Assembly (NCBI GenBank): GCA_031411235.1
Contig: JANOAR010000270.1
Span: 10,037-74,036, forward strand
Length of the DNA: 64,000 nt
Direction of reading: 5' to 3'
Source of the DNA: JANOAR01 sp031411235
Lineage (GTDB): Bacteria; Verrucomicrobiota; Verrucomicrobiia; Verrucomicrobiales; Verrucomicrobiaceae
Positions 8,375 to 16,800 of the stretch are shown in pieces. Every line of letters starts with the position of its first letter. Position 1 is the stretch's first letter. Below the pieces are notes generated by a model. That model did no database searches, was not told the DNA's origin, and saw only the letters and a list, made by a program, of their open reading frames with translations. The translations under genes were made by a program, and so were the position numbers.

Positions 8375-10357
8375 ATGAGAATGCGCGTAGGCCTTCGTTC
8401 ACCCCATCACTTTCGATGGCGGGCTATCGTTGTGATAATGCTCATCAGTTCCGCCGTCCTCGCTGCCGACTACTATGTCAGCACCGCAGGCGTTGATACC
8501 CAGCCTGGCAGCTTTGCTCAGCCTTGGCGCACGATTCAAAAAGCCACCAGCCTCGTCGTCGCGGGCGATACCGTTTTCATCCGAGGCGACGGCGGCGTCT
8601 ATAATGAGCGCGTCAGCCTCACTGGCAGAGATGGCACCGCCGTCGCGCCGATCGTTTTTAAAACCTACCCTGGCGACCCGCTGGCCATCATCGAGACCAC
8701 CATCGCGGCGGCGCAGTCGGGCGAGATCGCGCTGCTGCACTTGCAAAACAGTGACTACATCACGATTCAAAACATCGAGTTCCGCAACTGCAAGACCACG
8801 GGCTCGAATGCGCAGCAGAAAACCCAATTGCCCATCGGCATCTACATCACCGGCGACGGCGCAGGCATCGCCATTCGCAACTGCAAGGTTCACGACATCT
8901 GGCAAAGCTGCACCGCCTTGAACGACTTCAATGCGAACGGTCTCGGCATCGCTGCCTATGGCAACAGCGCCACAGCCATCGACGGCCTCATCCTCGATGG
9001 CAATGAAGTCTATAACCTGCGCACCGGAGCCAGCGAGTCCGTGGTACTCAATGGCAACGTGACCAACTTCGCCGTGACCCACAACACCGTGCACGACTGC
9101 AACAACATCGGTATCGACTTCATCGGCTTCGAGGGCACGAATGCCACGCCCGCGCTCGATCAAGCGCGTTTCGGCGTCTGTTCAGAGAACATCGTCTATA
9201 ACATCGACTCCAAGTTTAACCCTGCCTATGGCGGTAACTTCAGCCCTGGCGGCACCGATGATAACCGCGCAGCCCCAGGCCTCTACGTCGATGGCGGGCG
9301 AGACATCATCCTGGAGCGCAACCATGTCTATCTCTGCAACTTCGCCGTCTCCGTGGGCAGCGAACACCCAAACAAATTCGTCACCAACGTCATCGTGCGG
9401 AACAACCTCCTGCACCACTGCCACGTCGGCGGCATCGTCATCGGCGGCTCTGGCACCAACAATGGTGGCGCGGACAACTGCGCCTTCACCCACAACACCC
9501 TCCACAACAATGACACGGCAGGCTACGGAGGCGGCCAGTTTTCCATTCAGCACTACATCACCAACAGCATCATCCAGCGCAATCTCTTGGCCACGACGGC
9601 CAGCTTTGCCCAGTATGTTTTGAAGACCAATACCACGGGCAGCTTCGCCGCTGGAGCCATCAACTGGAACTACTACAAAGGCCCCGCTGGTGGCGATATT
9701 GAGTTCTATTGGAACAATGTCGCCAAGTCCACCTTCGCCGACTGGCAGGCTGCGGCTGGCCTATCAAAGGATAGCAACTCCACCTTCAGCACAGGCAGCC
9801 TAGGCTTGGCCAACAACACCCCCACCAGCGCCTCGCCAGCTAGCGACTTCGCCCTCATCAGCAGCTCTGTTCTGCGCGACATTGGCGACAGCGCAGGCGT
9901 GCCCTTCACCCCTGCCACTGGGGAAAAGGATTACTTCGGCCAGAGCCGCGTCGCCAACACCCGTGTGGACATCGGCGCGGATGAATACATGACCTCGTGG
10001 CAAGCCTGGCGCGACACCTACTTCGCCCTGCCCGATGGCGGCACCAATGCCAACGCCAGCGACGATGCCGAGCACGACGGAGCCCCGAATTTGCTCGAAT
10101 ACTCGCAAGGAGCCAACCCCAACGTCGCCGACCCCACACTCCTACCCCGCGCCTCGCAGGTGGGCACAAGCCTGCGCTTCACCTATCGCAAGGCAGCCAG
10201 CGAACTCACCTACGCCGTCGAGCAAAACACCACGTTACCCGGCACCTGGACGCCACTCACTACGAGCGAGCAGACCGATGGCGCGGGCCTGTTTTGGCGC
10301 GACAGCCCACTGAGCGCGAGCGCACGTTTTTTCAGGCTGAAGGTGACTCAGCCGTAG
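8375..10357 (+). CDS. Secreted right-handed beta-helix protein
   Basis: A 660-residue protein with a signal peptide ending near SSAVLAADYYVSTAG. The DYYVSTAGxDxxPG start followed by AQPWRTIQKAT is the usual opening of right-handed beta-helix proteins (pectate-lyase/NosD-like). The rungs are Asn/Gly-rich, for example ITIQNIEFRNC, DGNEVYNLRTG, NTVHDCNNIGIDFIGFE, NNLLHHCHVGG. The C-terminus has the pattern seen in many Verrucomicrobia exported proteins, ending ARFFRLKVTQP. No catalytic triad can be read, so lyase, hydrolase or binding protein are all open. Its helix is a clear paralogue of the N-terminal half of the protein encoded at 13890-18278. There are about 145 bp to the divergent SIS gene. 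The start is the first ATG; the ATG two codons later is also possible. Confidence 0.85.
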   Translation: MRMRVGLRSPHHFRWRAIVVIMLISSAVLAADYYVSTAGVDTQPGSFAQPWRTIQKATSLVVAGDTVFIRGDGGVYNERVSLTGRDGTAVAPIVFKTYPGDPLAIIETTIAAAQSGEIALLHLQNSDYITIQNIEFRNCKTTGSNAQQKTQLPIGIYITGDGAGIAIRNCKVHDIWQSCTALNDFNANGLGIAAYGNSATAIDGLILDGNEVYNLRTGASESVVLNGNVTNFAVTHNTVHDCNNIGIDFIGFEGTNATPALDQARFGVCSENIVYNIDSKFNPAYGGNFSPGGTDDNRAAPGLYVDGGRDIILERNHVYLCNFAVSVGSEHPNKFVTNVIVRNNLLHHCHVGGIVIGGSGTNNGGADNCAFTHNTLHNNDTAGYGGGQFSIQHYITNSIIQRNLLATTASFAQYVLKTNTTGSFAAGAINWNYYKGPAGGDIEFYWNNVAKSTFADWQAAAGLSKDSNSTFSTGSLGLANNTPTSASPASDFALISSSVLRDIGDSAGVPFTPATGEKDYFGQSRVANTRVDIGADEYMTSWQAWRDTYFALPDGGTNANASDDAEHDGAPNLLEYSQGANPNVADPTLLPRASQVGTSLRFTYRKAASELTYAVEQNTTLPGTWTPLTTSEQTDGAGLFWRDSPLSASARFFRLKVTQP

Positions 10358-10358
10358 G

Positions 10359-10376
10359 CGCACTCGCCAGAGTGCG
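10359..10376. terminator. Hairpin between convergent genes
   Basis: CGCACTC at 10359-10365 pairs perfectly with GAGTGCG at 10370-10376 over a GCCA loop. It sits 1 bp after the beta-helix stop and 9 bp before the ROK stop, so it could end transcription from both sides. There is no T-run. Confidence 0.4.
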
Positions 10377-10385
10377 ACACGCAGT

Positions 10386-11333
10386 TCACCGCCCACACAC
10401 ATCCGCCGCCAGGGCAGCATTACCGATGATCCCAGCTTCATTGCTGAAGCGTGCGGGCAGGATTTTCAGCTTTTCCCAAACCACAGTCGAGAGCATCGAC
10501 TGCACCTTGCGCTCCAGCGGCTCAAACAGCAGTGCCCCCGCTTGCGACACACCGCCGCCGATGATGAAGGCATCGGGATTGAGCAGCCAAGCAATCGCGG
10601 AAAGCGCCGTGCCCAGCCAGTCGGCGATCTCGCTCCATATCTGGCGTGCCACGTCATCCCCCGCCTGCGCGGCGATGGCGATGGCTTTGGGCGTGCAGTC
10701 TTGGATGTCCTTGCAGATGCCTGCCTCGGCGTAGCGCAGCACGGCGTGCTCGGCGATTTCCTTGTTGCCCATGTATTTTTCCAGCGCACCCAGATTGCCG
10801 TAGTGGCCGGGCGTACCGTCATAGTCGATACTCATCTGGCCGATCTCGCCGGCACAAAAAGAGCTGCCGCGAAACATCTGGTTATTGAGCACCAAGCCGC
10901 CGCCGACGCCCGTGCCGAGCGTCAGCGCCACGACGTTGGCCATGCCTTTGCCCGCACCATGCCGCCACTCGGCGTAGCACATCGCGTTGGCATCATTTTC
11001 CACCACGCAGGGCAGCCCGGTCTTCTCCGCAAGGATGGCCCTCAGCGGCACATGCTTCCAGCCGGGGACGTTGGTCAATTCATTGACAAAGCCACGATCA
11101 AAATCCACCAGCCCCGGCACCCCGCAGCCCACCGCCACGATGTCAGGATAGCGCTGCTGCAACAGTGCCACACGTGCGGCCATCGCCGTGATGAGCGCAT
11201 TTGAGCCAGAGTGGGCAGCCGTCTCGATGGGTTCGTCGGTATGCAGTATTTCAGCGCCACGGCACACGCCGATTTTTACGGCCGTGCCGCCGAAGTCGAT
11301 GCCGATGGTGGTGAGAGGCGAGGAGGAAGTCAT
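10386..11333 (-). CDS. ROK-family sugar kinase lacking the usual zinc cysteines
   Basis: 315 residues from the ATG at 11333, which gives MTSSSPLTTIGIDFGG. ROK features: phosphate loop GIDFGGTAVKIG at 11-22, CGVPGLVD near 70-77, catalytic ENDANA (Asp114), the LTLGTGVGGGLV loop at 138-149, and IIGGGVSQAG near the C-terminus. These enzymes phosphorylate glucose, N-acetylglucosamine or N-acetylmannosamine. Most ROK proteins carry a zinc site written CxCGxxGCxE; here the equivalent stretch is TPGHYGNLGALEKY at 174-187, where the first His remains but all the Cys are gone. It may be stable without zinc or belong to a zinc-free branch. It is the last gene of a unit with the pantothenate kinase (29 bp gap) and the GmhB-like gene. 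The substrate is not certain. Confidence 0.88.
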   Translation of the reverse strand: MTSSSPLTTIGIDFGGTAVKIGVCRGAEILHTDEPIETAAHSGSNALITAMAARVALLQQRYPDIVAVGCGVPGLVDFDRGFVNELTNVPGWKHVPLRAILAEKTGLPCVVENDANAMCYAEWRHGAGKGMANVVALTLGTGVGGGLVLNNQMFRGSSFCAGEIGQMSIDYDGTPGHYGNLGALEKYMGNKEIAEHAVLRYAEAGICKDIQDCTPKAIAIAAQAGDDVARQIWSEIADWLGTALSAIAWLLNPDAFIIGGGVSQAGALLFEPLERKVQSMLSTVVWEKLKILPARFSNEAGIIGNAALAADVCGR

Positions 11334-11362
11334 GGTTGGAGTGCGGATTGAGATTTCAAATC

Positions 11363-12121
11363 TCAAATTTTTTGAGGCGCGAGATTGCCCACCAACCGCA
11401 GCCCGTGCAAGGTCAAATCTAGGGCCACGACGATGGCTTCATCCATGCCTGAAATGATCCATTGGGCATCCCCACCAGTCGCGACGACGGCAGGCGCGAG
11501 CGATGCCCCGAGTTCCGCCCTCAGCGCCTCCAAAATCCCCCGCACCATTCCACGGTAGCCCAGCGCTGCGCCCGCTAGGATCGCCTCCTCGGTGCTCTGG
11601 CCGATGGCCGTCACGGGCTCGCGCAGCGTCACCTGGGGCAGCAGCGCCGTGCGCTGGTGCAGGTAGTCCGTCATCAGGTTGAGCCCCGGTGCGATGACAC
11701 CACCGATGTAGTGATGATCGGCAGAGAGCACGTCAAAAGTCACCGCCGTGCCGAAGTCGATGACCACGCCCGGCTGCCCTGGTTGCGCGTGCATCGCCGC
11801 GAGCGCCACCGCATTCGCTAGCCGATCCGGGCCAATGCTTTGCGGCCTGGGATAACGAATCCCAATGCCCAGCAGCCCATCGTGACGCAGCTCCGTCAAG
11901 GCCGTGCCAAAGACCTCGCGCAGCACCTCCGTAGCACGCGGCACCACGCTACACGCGACGACTCGCCCATAGCTCCAGCCTTCTAAAACATGGGCTAGCG
12001 ACTGCGGCGAGAGCTTGCCCGTGGAGGTCTCGCGCCGCTCATGCAAGGCATCGCTGGAGGCGAGGGCCAGCTTGGTGCGGCCATTGCCGATGTCGATGAG
12101 AAGGGTTCTGGGGGAGGTCAT
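11363..12121 (-). CDS. coaX: Type III pantothenate kinase
   Basis: A 252-residue enzyme catalysing the first step of coenzyme A synthesis, ATP-dependent phosphorylation of pantothenate. All CoaX landmarks are present: DIGNGRTKLAL at 10-20 (phosphate motif), GPDRLANAVALAA near 97-109, VIDFGTAVTFDVL near 119-131 with the catalytic Asp, GGVIAPGLNLM near 139-149, and ATGGDAQWI near the C-terminus. The length is normal. It starts 6 bp after the stop of the GmhB-like gene and lies 29 bp upstream of the ROK gene, so the three form one transcription unit. Confidence 0.95.
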   Translation of the reverse strand: MTSPRTLLIDIGNGRTKLALASSDALHERRETSTGKLSPQSLAHVLEGWSYGRVVACSVVPRATEVLREVFGTALTELRHDGLLGIGIRYPRPQSIGPDRLANAVALAAMHAQPGQPGVVIDFGTAVTFDVLSADHHYIGGVIAPGLNLMTDYLHQRTALLPQVTLREPVTAIGQSTEEAILAGAALGYRGMVRGILEALRAELGASLAPAVVATGGDAQWIISGMDEAIVVALDLTLHGLRLVGNLAPQKI

Positions 12122-12127
12122 GGGCGA

Positions 12128-12730
12128 TTAATGAAGCACACTGTCCAACACGGCCAATAAATCCACGGTGTTCGCCACCGTATGCGTCGCTGCCACCTTG
12201 GGCGCATGATGGCTGAGCACGCGAATCGTGCCCGGCACGCCCGCATGGATGGCCATCTGAATGTCGCGGTCGTGGTCGCCGATGAGCCAGGATTTTGCCA
12301 AGTCGATGCCCAGCGCTGAGGCCGCGTGATGGAGCATTTCAGGGCTCGGCTTGCGGCAAGTGCAGGTACCTTTCAGGTGGGTGCAGTGTTCGATGGCATC
12401 GAAGGCAGCACCGTGCGTCGCCAGCGTGGCCTGCATCTGCTCATGGATGAAATCGAGGTCGGCCATCGACATGAGTCCCTTGCCCACGCCCTGCTGGCTT
12501 GTCACCAGCACGAGCTTGTAGCAGCGTGCTTTGCACAGCGCGAGTGCGTCGATGATGCCAGGGCTAAACTGGAAGGTCTCCCAGCTCAGCACATAGCCAT
12601 CCCCCGGCGAGGTATTAACAACGCCATCGCGGTCGAAGAAGACAGCGGGAGTGAGAGCAGAAGCAGTGGCTAGCATGGGAGAAAGCAATGATGACCAATG
12701 AGCCATCCTAGCACTTTTTGCCAACTTCAT
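12128..12730 (-). CDS. gmhB: HAD-family bisphosphate phosphatase, GmhB-like
   Basis: About 200 residues from the ATG at 12730, chosen because GGGAGA stands 4 nt upstream; ATGs at 12706 and 12676 would also leave the whole domain. HAD motif I is FFDRDGVVN (Asp33, Asp35), motif II VTSQQGVGKG near 76-85, and motif III/IV RKPSPEM then LIGDHDRDIQMA. CTHLKGTCTC at 116-125 gives the Cys/His zinc loop that marks GmhB-type enzymes. GmhB removes the 7-phosphate of D,D-heptose 1,7-bisphosphate during LPS heptose synthesis; close relatives act on histidinol phosphate. It is divergent from the cytochrome peroxidase with about 100 bp between them. Confidence 0.82.
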   Translation of the reverse strand: MKLAKSARMAHWSSLLSPMLATASALTPAVFFDRDGVVNTSPGDGYVLSWETFQFSPGIIDALALCKARCYKLVLVTSQQGVGKGLMSMADLDFIHEQMQATLATHGAAFDAIEHCTHLKGTCTCRKPSPEMLHHAASALGIDLAKSWLIGDHDRDIQMAIHAGVPGTIRVLSHHAPKVAATHTVANTVDLLAVLDSVLH

Positions 12731-12833
12731 CTGCTCTCCCAGCACAACTCTCGTTCTTTGGCATTCGTTTGTCCCTTGCCGCCGCCATGCTGACTTCCCA
12801 TAGTCGCCGCCCGCCAAGTCCAATACCCCTTCT

Positions 12834-13877
12834 ATGCCCCCGCTCCATCGTTATACCCTCCTCGGTGCTGCCCTACTCGCAGCGCATTCCTTCTCCCCCA
12901 AAGCCGCTGCCGTTGACCTCGCCGACGCCTTCCTGCCCATGTTCAAGCCCCTCCCTGCCGAGGTGGCTAGCAATGACAATGAAATCACGGAGGATAAGAT
13001 CGTCCTCGGGCGCATGTTGTTCTTCGACAAGCGCTTCTCCAAGAACCAAGACATCTCCTGCAACTCCTGCCACAATGTGGCGAAGTACGGCACCGATAAC
13101 GCCGCGACCTCCACAGGCCACAAGGGGCTAAAAGGTGGGCGCAGTGCGCCTTCCGTTTACAATGCAGCGCTGCACATCGCGCAGTTCTGGGATGGCCGTC
13201 TGCCCACGGTGGAAGAGCAAGCCAAAGGCCCCGTGCTCAACCCCATCGAAATGGCCATGCCCGACAAGGATCATGTGCTCAAAGTCATCAACTCCATCCC
13301 CGGCTATGTGGATGCCTTCAAGAAGGCTTTCCCTGCGGATGCCGAGGCTGTGAGCTATGACAACTTCGGCAAAGCCATCGGTGCCTTCGAGCGTCGCCTG
13401 CTCACGCCCGCAGCCTGGGATGCCTACCTGAAGGGCAACAAAGACGCCCTCACTGCCGAGGAGCGCAAAGGCTTCAGCGAATTCGCCACCGTAGGCTGTG
13501 CCTCCTGCCACAACGGCATGGGCGTGGGCGGGCACATGTATCAAAAGCTCGGCCTCGTGAAGGCTTGGCCCGGCCTGAAAGACACGGGAAGATTTGAGGC
13601 GACCAAGGCCGAGGTTGATAAGCACTTCTTCAAAGTACCCAGCCTGCGCAACATCACCGAGACAGGCCCTTATCTGCATGATGGCAGCGTCGTCGAACTG
13701 CCCACGATGGTAAAGATGATGGCCGAGCATCAGCTCGGACGCCAGCTCACCGACGAGCAGACTACCTCCATCATAGCCTTCCTGAAATCCATGAAAGGCA
13801 AGCTGCCCGAGGATTACATCAAAGAGCCTCTCCTGCCCAGCAGTGGCCCAGAGACGCCGAAGCCAGATCCAAGTTAG
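12834..13877 (+). CDS. Di-haem cytochrome c peroxidase (CcpA/MauG family)
   Basis: A 347-residue protein with a signal peptide (about 1-26) and two haem c sites, CNSCH at 76-80 and CASCH at 222-226. Family landmarks lie between them: KLGRMLFFDKRFSKN-type start (IVLGRMLFFDKRFSKN), RSAPSVYNA, FWDGRLPTVEEQAKGP, then NPIEMAMPD. After the second haem come FKVPSLRNITETGPYLHDG and the helical C-terminus. Enzymes of this family reduce hydrogen peroxide in the periplasm using cytochrome c or cupredoxin electrons; MauG-like members oxidise protein side chains instead. The length is typical of the peroxidase group. It converges closely on the giant beta-helix gene (12 bp gap). Confidence 0.93.
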   Translation: MPPLHRYTLLGAALLAAHSFSPKAAAVDLADAFLPMFKPLPAEVASNDNEITEDKIVLGRMLFFDKRFSKNQDISCNSCHNVAKYGTDNAATSTGHKGLKGGRSAPSVYNAALHIAQFWDGRLPTVEEQAKGPVLNPIEMAMPDKDHVLKVINSIPGYVDAFKKAFPADAEAVSYDNFGKAIGAFERRLLTPAAWDAYLKGNKDALTAEERKGFSEFATVGCASCHNGMGVGGHMYQKLGLVKAWPGLKDTGRFEATKAEVDKHFFKVPSLRNITETGPYLHDGSVVELPTMVKMMAEHQLGRQLTDEQTTSIIAFLKSMKGKLPEDYIKEPLLPSSGPETPKPDPS

Positions 13878-13889
13878 GCTGGAATGGGC

Positions 13890-16800
13890 TCACGGCGGCG
13901 ACTTTTCCAGAACCACCTGGCCGGAGAGCTGGTCTGTGGTCAACACCGTTTGCGTGACGAGATCGGGGCGGCGGGGCAGCAGGAAGAAGCCGTAGCCACG
14001 CATCACGTTGCCATTGGCAGTATCGCGGATGATCATGCCGTAGTAGTAGGGCGTGCGAGTGATGTTGTAGCCGGGCTTGGCAGGATTGGTGTCCACCAGC
14101 GTGGCGTGGCCAGTAAAGTAGCCAGTGCTCTGCGTGATCGCGAGCGTGGTGCTGGTCGTGTTGGGCGGCACGAAGACAAGGCCGCCGGCCTTGATGCGCA
14201 CATTGACGTTCGGGTTGTTCTGCGAGCCTGTGGCATCCTTTGAGGTGCCCGAAATGCCGCCGTCAGTGAACACGACATGGGCGTTGTTGTTGGTGCCATT
14301 ATCATCAACGCCAAAGAGCAAGGCAGGAGCAACAGGGGGGACGTAGCGCCCACCGCCAGCGGTGAGATCCAGCGGGCCAAAGCCAGTCTTGTAAACGTGC
14401 GTGGCGGTGGCGGGACGCAGGCAGCTCACGGTGCCGCCCAGGGTGTTGTCGCCATAGAGCGGAACGTAAGAGCCATCGGTGCCCTGAGTGATGTCCAGCG
14501 TGCCGACGACGCTGCCGAGGTTGGAATAGAGAAGCTGATACACGAGCACCTCACCATGCTGGCCGCAGAAGGTGGCGCAGGTGTAAGCGGTGCCATCGGG
14601 GAGCTTGCCCGCGACGGTGAGCAAGCCGGTGCTGGCGACGGTGAACGAGCCGTAGCCCATGCCCTGCGGTTGCACTTCCGCAGCAGTTAACGGTGGTGTG
14701 GTCACGGGCACCGGGGGATCAAGGGCGAAGGTGTAGTAGCCCAGGTAGGTCTTGAGGTCATAAAACTCGGCCAGCGGCATGACGCTGCCCCATTTGTTCC
14801 GCCAGCCGTTGAATGTGGCGTGCAGGGTGAGGTCGGTGATGTCGGTGATGTCGCCGTTGATGAGGGCGTGGTTGGCGCTGTCGATGTCGAAGCTGACGGT
14901 GAGTGGCGATGCGGGAGCGAGACGTTTGATCACGAAGCTGCCATGTGGCAGGTTGGCACCCGTGACATCCGTTTCGAGCACTCCTTTGGCACTGTAGGCG
15001 GTGCTGCCGAGCCTGACGCTGGCGGTGTAGCTGCCAGTGGTCGCCGCAACAAGATTGAAACGTCCACCGAGGTTCTTGTTCAGCGTTGGCTCACGAGCAA
15101 TGGGACCCGTGAAGGTGCCGGCAGTGCCATAGGGCATGGCCTTCACTAACAGGCTGGCATTGGCGGAGGAACTGCCTTTGGCATTCGAGGCGGTGAGGAC
15201 GATGGCGTATTCCTTGTCAGCAGTGAGGGCGACGGCGGGCTTGCCCGTGATCGCGCCGGTGGCGGTGTTGAGCTTCAAGCCCGCAGGCAGGCCAGTGGCA
15301 GCGAACAAGGCGGGCGTCTTCAGGGGATCGCTGTTGAACGGGATCTGAAAGCCGGGGTAGGTGTCGCTCACCATTCCATCGGGCATGATGATCGTGTGCG
15401 GCACGGTGGACGGCAGTGTGATCTCCGGCTTCTGGTTGTACAGGACGAGCGTGGTGGTGGTGGTCACGGTCGCGCCCGGCCCCGTGATCTCGCAGTGGTA
15501 ATCGGCGGCATCGGTGGTGGGCGTGAGTTGCAGCGTGGCGATGGTGAGCACGTTGTTCACGAAGGTATAGCGGGCACCCAGTGATGACACCAGCACGCTG
15601 CCTTTCTTCCACACGAAGCCGGTCACCTTGCCCGCATAGCTGGCGGTGATGACGGCCTTGCCGCCAACGGGCAGGGCCAGCGTCTTCAGCGTGGCATCGA
15701 CGACGGTAAGCGAGGCCGTGGTGCTGGTCTGGAGGTTAACCATGTTGGACACGACCACCGAGTAGTCACCCGCATGGCTGAGCTGCACGCCGGTGATCGT
15801 GAGCGTGGCGCTGGTAGCTCCGGCGATGATGGCGGAGTTGACCAGATTGATGCCGTTCCTGCGCCACTGATACCTCTTCGGCTCAGTGCCTGTGGCGGTC
15901 ACGGTGAAGGTGACGGTGCTGTTCAGGGCCACGGTCTGCGAGGCGATCAACGGGGCGACGATGGCCACTGGATCATTGACGCTGAGCGTGACGGTGTTGC
16001 TGGGCACGCTGCCGGCCGCATTGGTCGCGACCACGCGGTAGTCGCCCTGGTTGGTTTCGACGACCGACGCGATGGCGTAGCTGGTGCTTGTCACGCTCGT
16101 GATGTTTTCAAAGAGCATGGTCGTCGTGTTGAGCTTCTGCCACTGGTAGGTGATGGGACTGCTGCCGGTGGCCGCGACGGTGAAGGTCACAGCGGTGTTT
16201 GGGTTCACCGTCTTGGATACGGGCTGGGTGGTGATGGTGACGGGAATCACCCCGACGCCGCTTAGCATGATTTTAAACACTGCCTCGTCGGCATCATTGC
16301 TCGCGATGCGCAGATTGGCGGTGCGGGTGCCGTCCGTTGTAGGGGCAAACGTGACCGTGAAGTTCGTTGATGAACCTGCCGTTAGCGTGCTGCTACCGAG
16401 TGCGCCCAACACATACTCGGCGGCGTTCGTGCCGTCTTTTGTTAAAGCAAGGCCCGTGAGGTCGGCAGAGCCCGCATTGGTTATAGTGAACGTTTTCACC
16501 AAATTGTTGGGAACAACTACGGTACCAAAATTGACGGTGCTGATGCCGGAAACCAGTGCCGTGCCAGCAGGCTGTTCCACATGGATCTCCGGCCCGCTTA
16601 ACCACTCGGCCATGCCGATGTCCACTCGCCCGCCTGCAAGCCGCGTCTGGCTAAAATAGTCCCTCTCACCACTGCCCGTGGTGAAAGCCGGATCGCCTGC
16701 ATTGATCGCAGGCGATCCCGTTATAAGCGCGAAGTCTGTAGCATTCACGGGTGATGCCACGGCAAAGAGCGCACTGGAACTGGCGACAAAAAGCGAGTTC

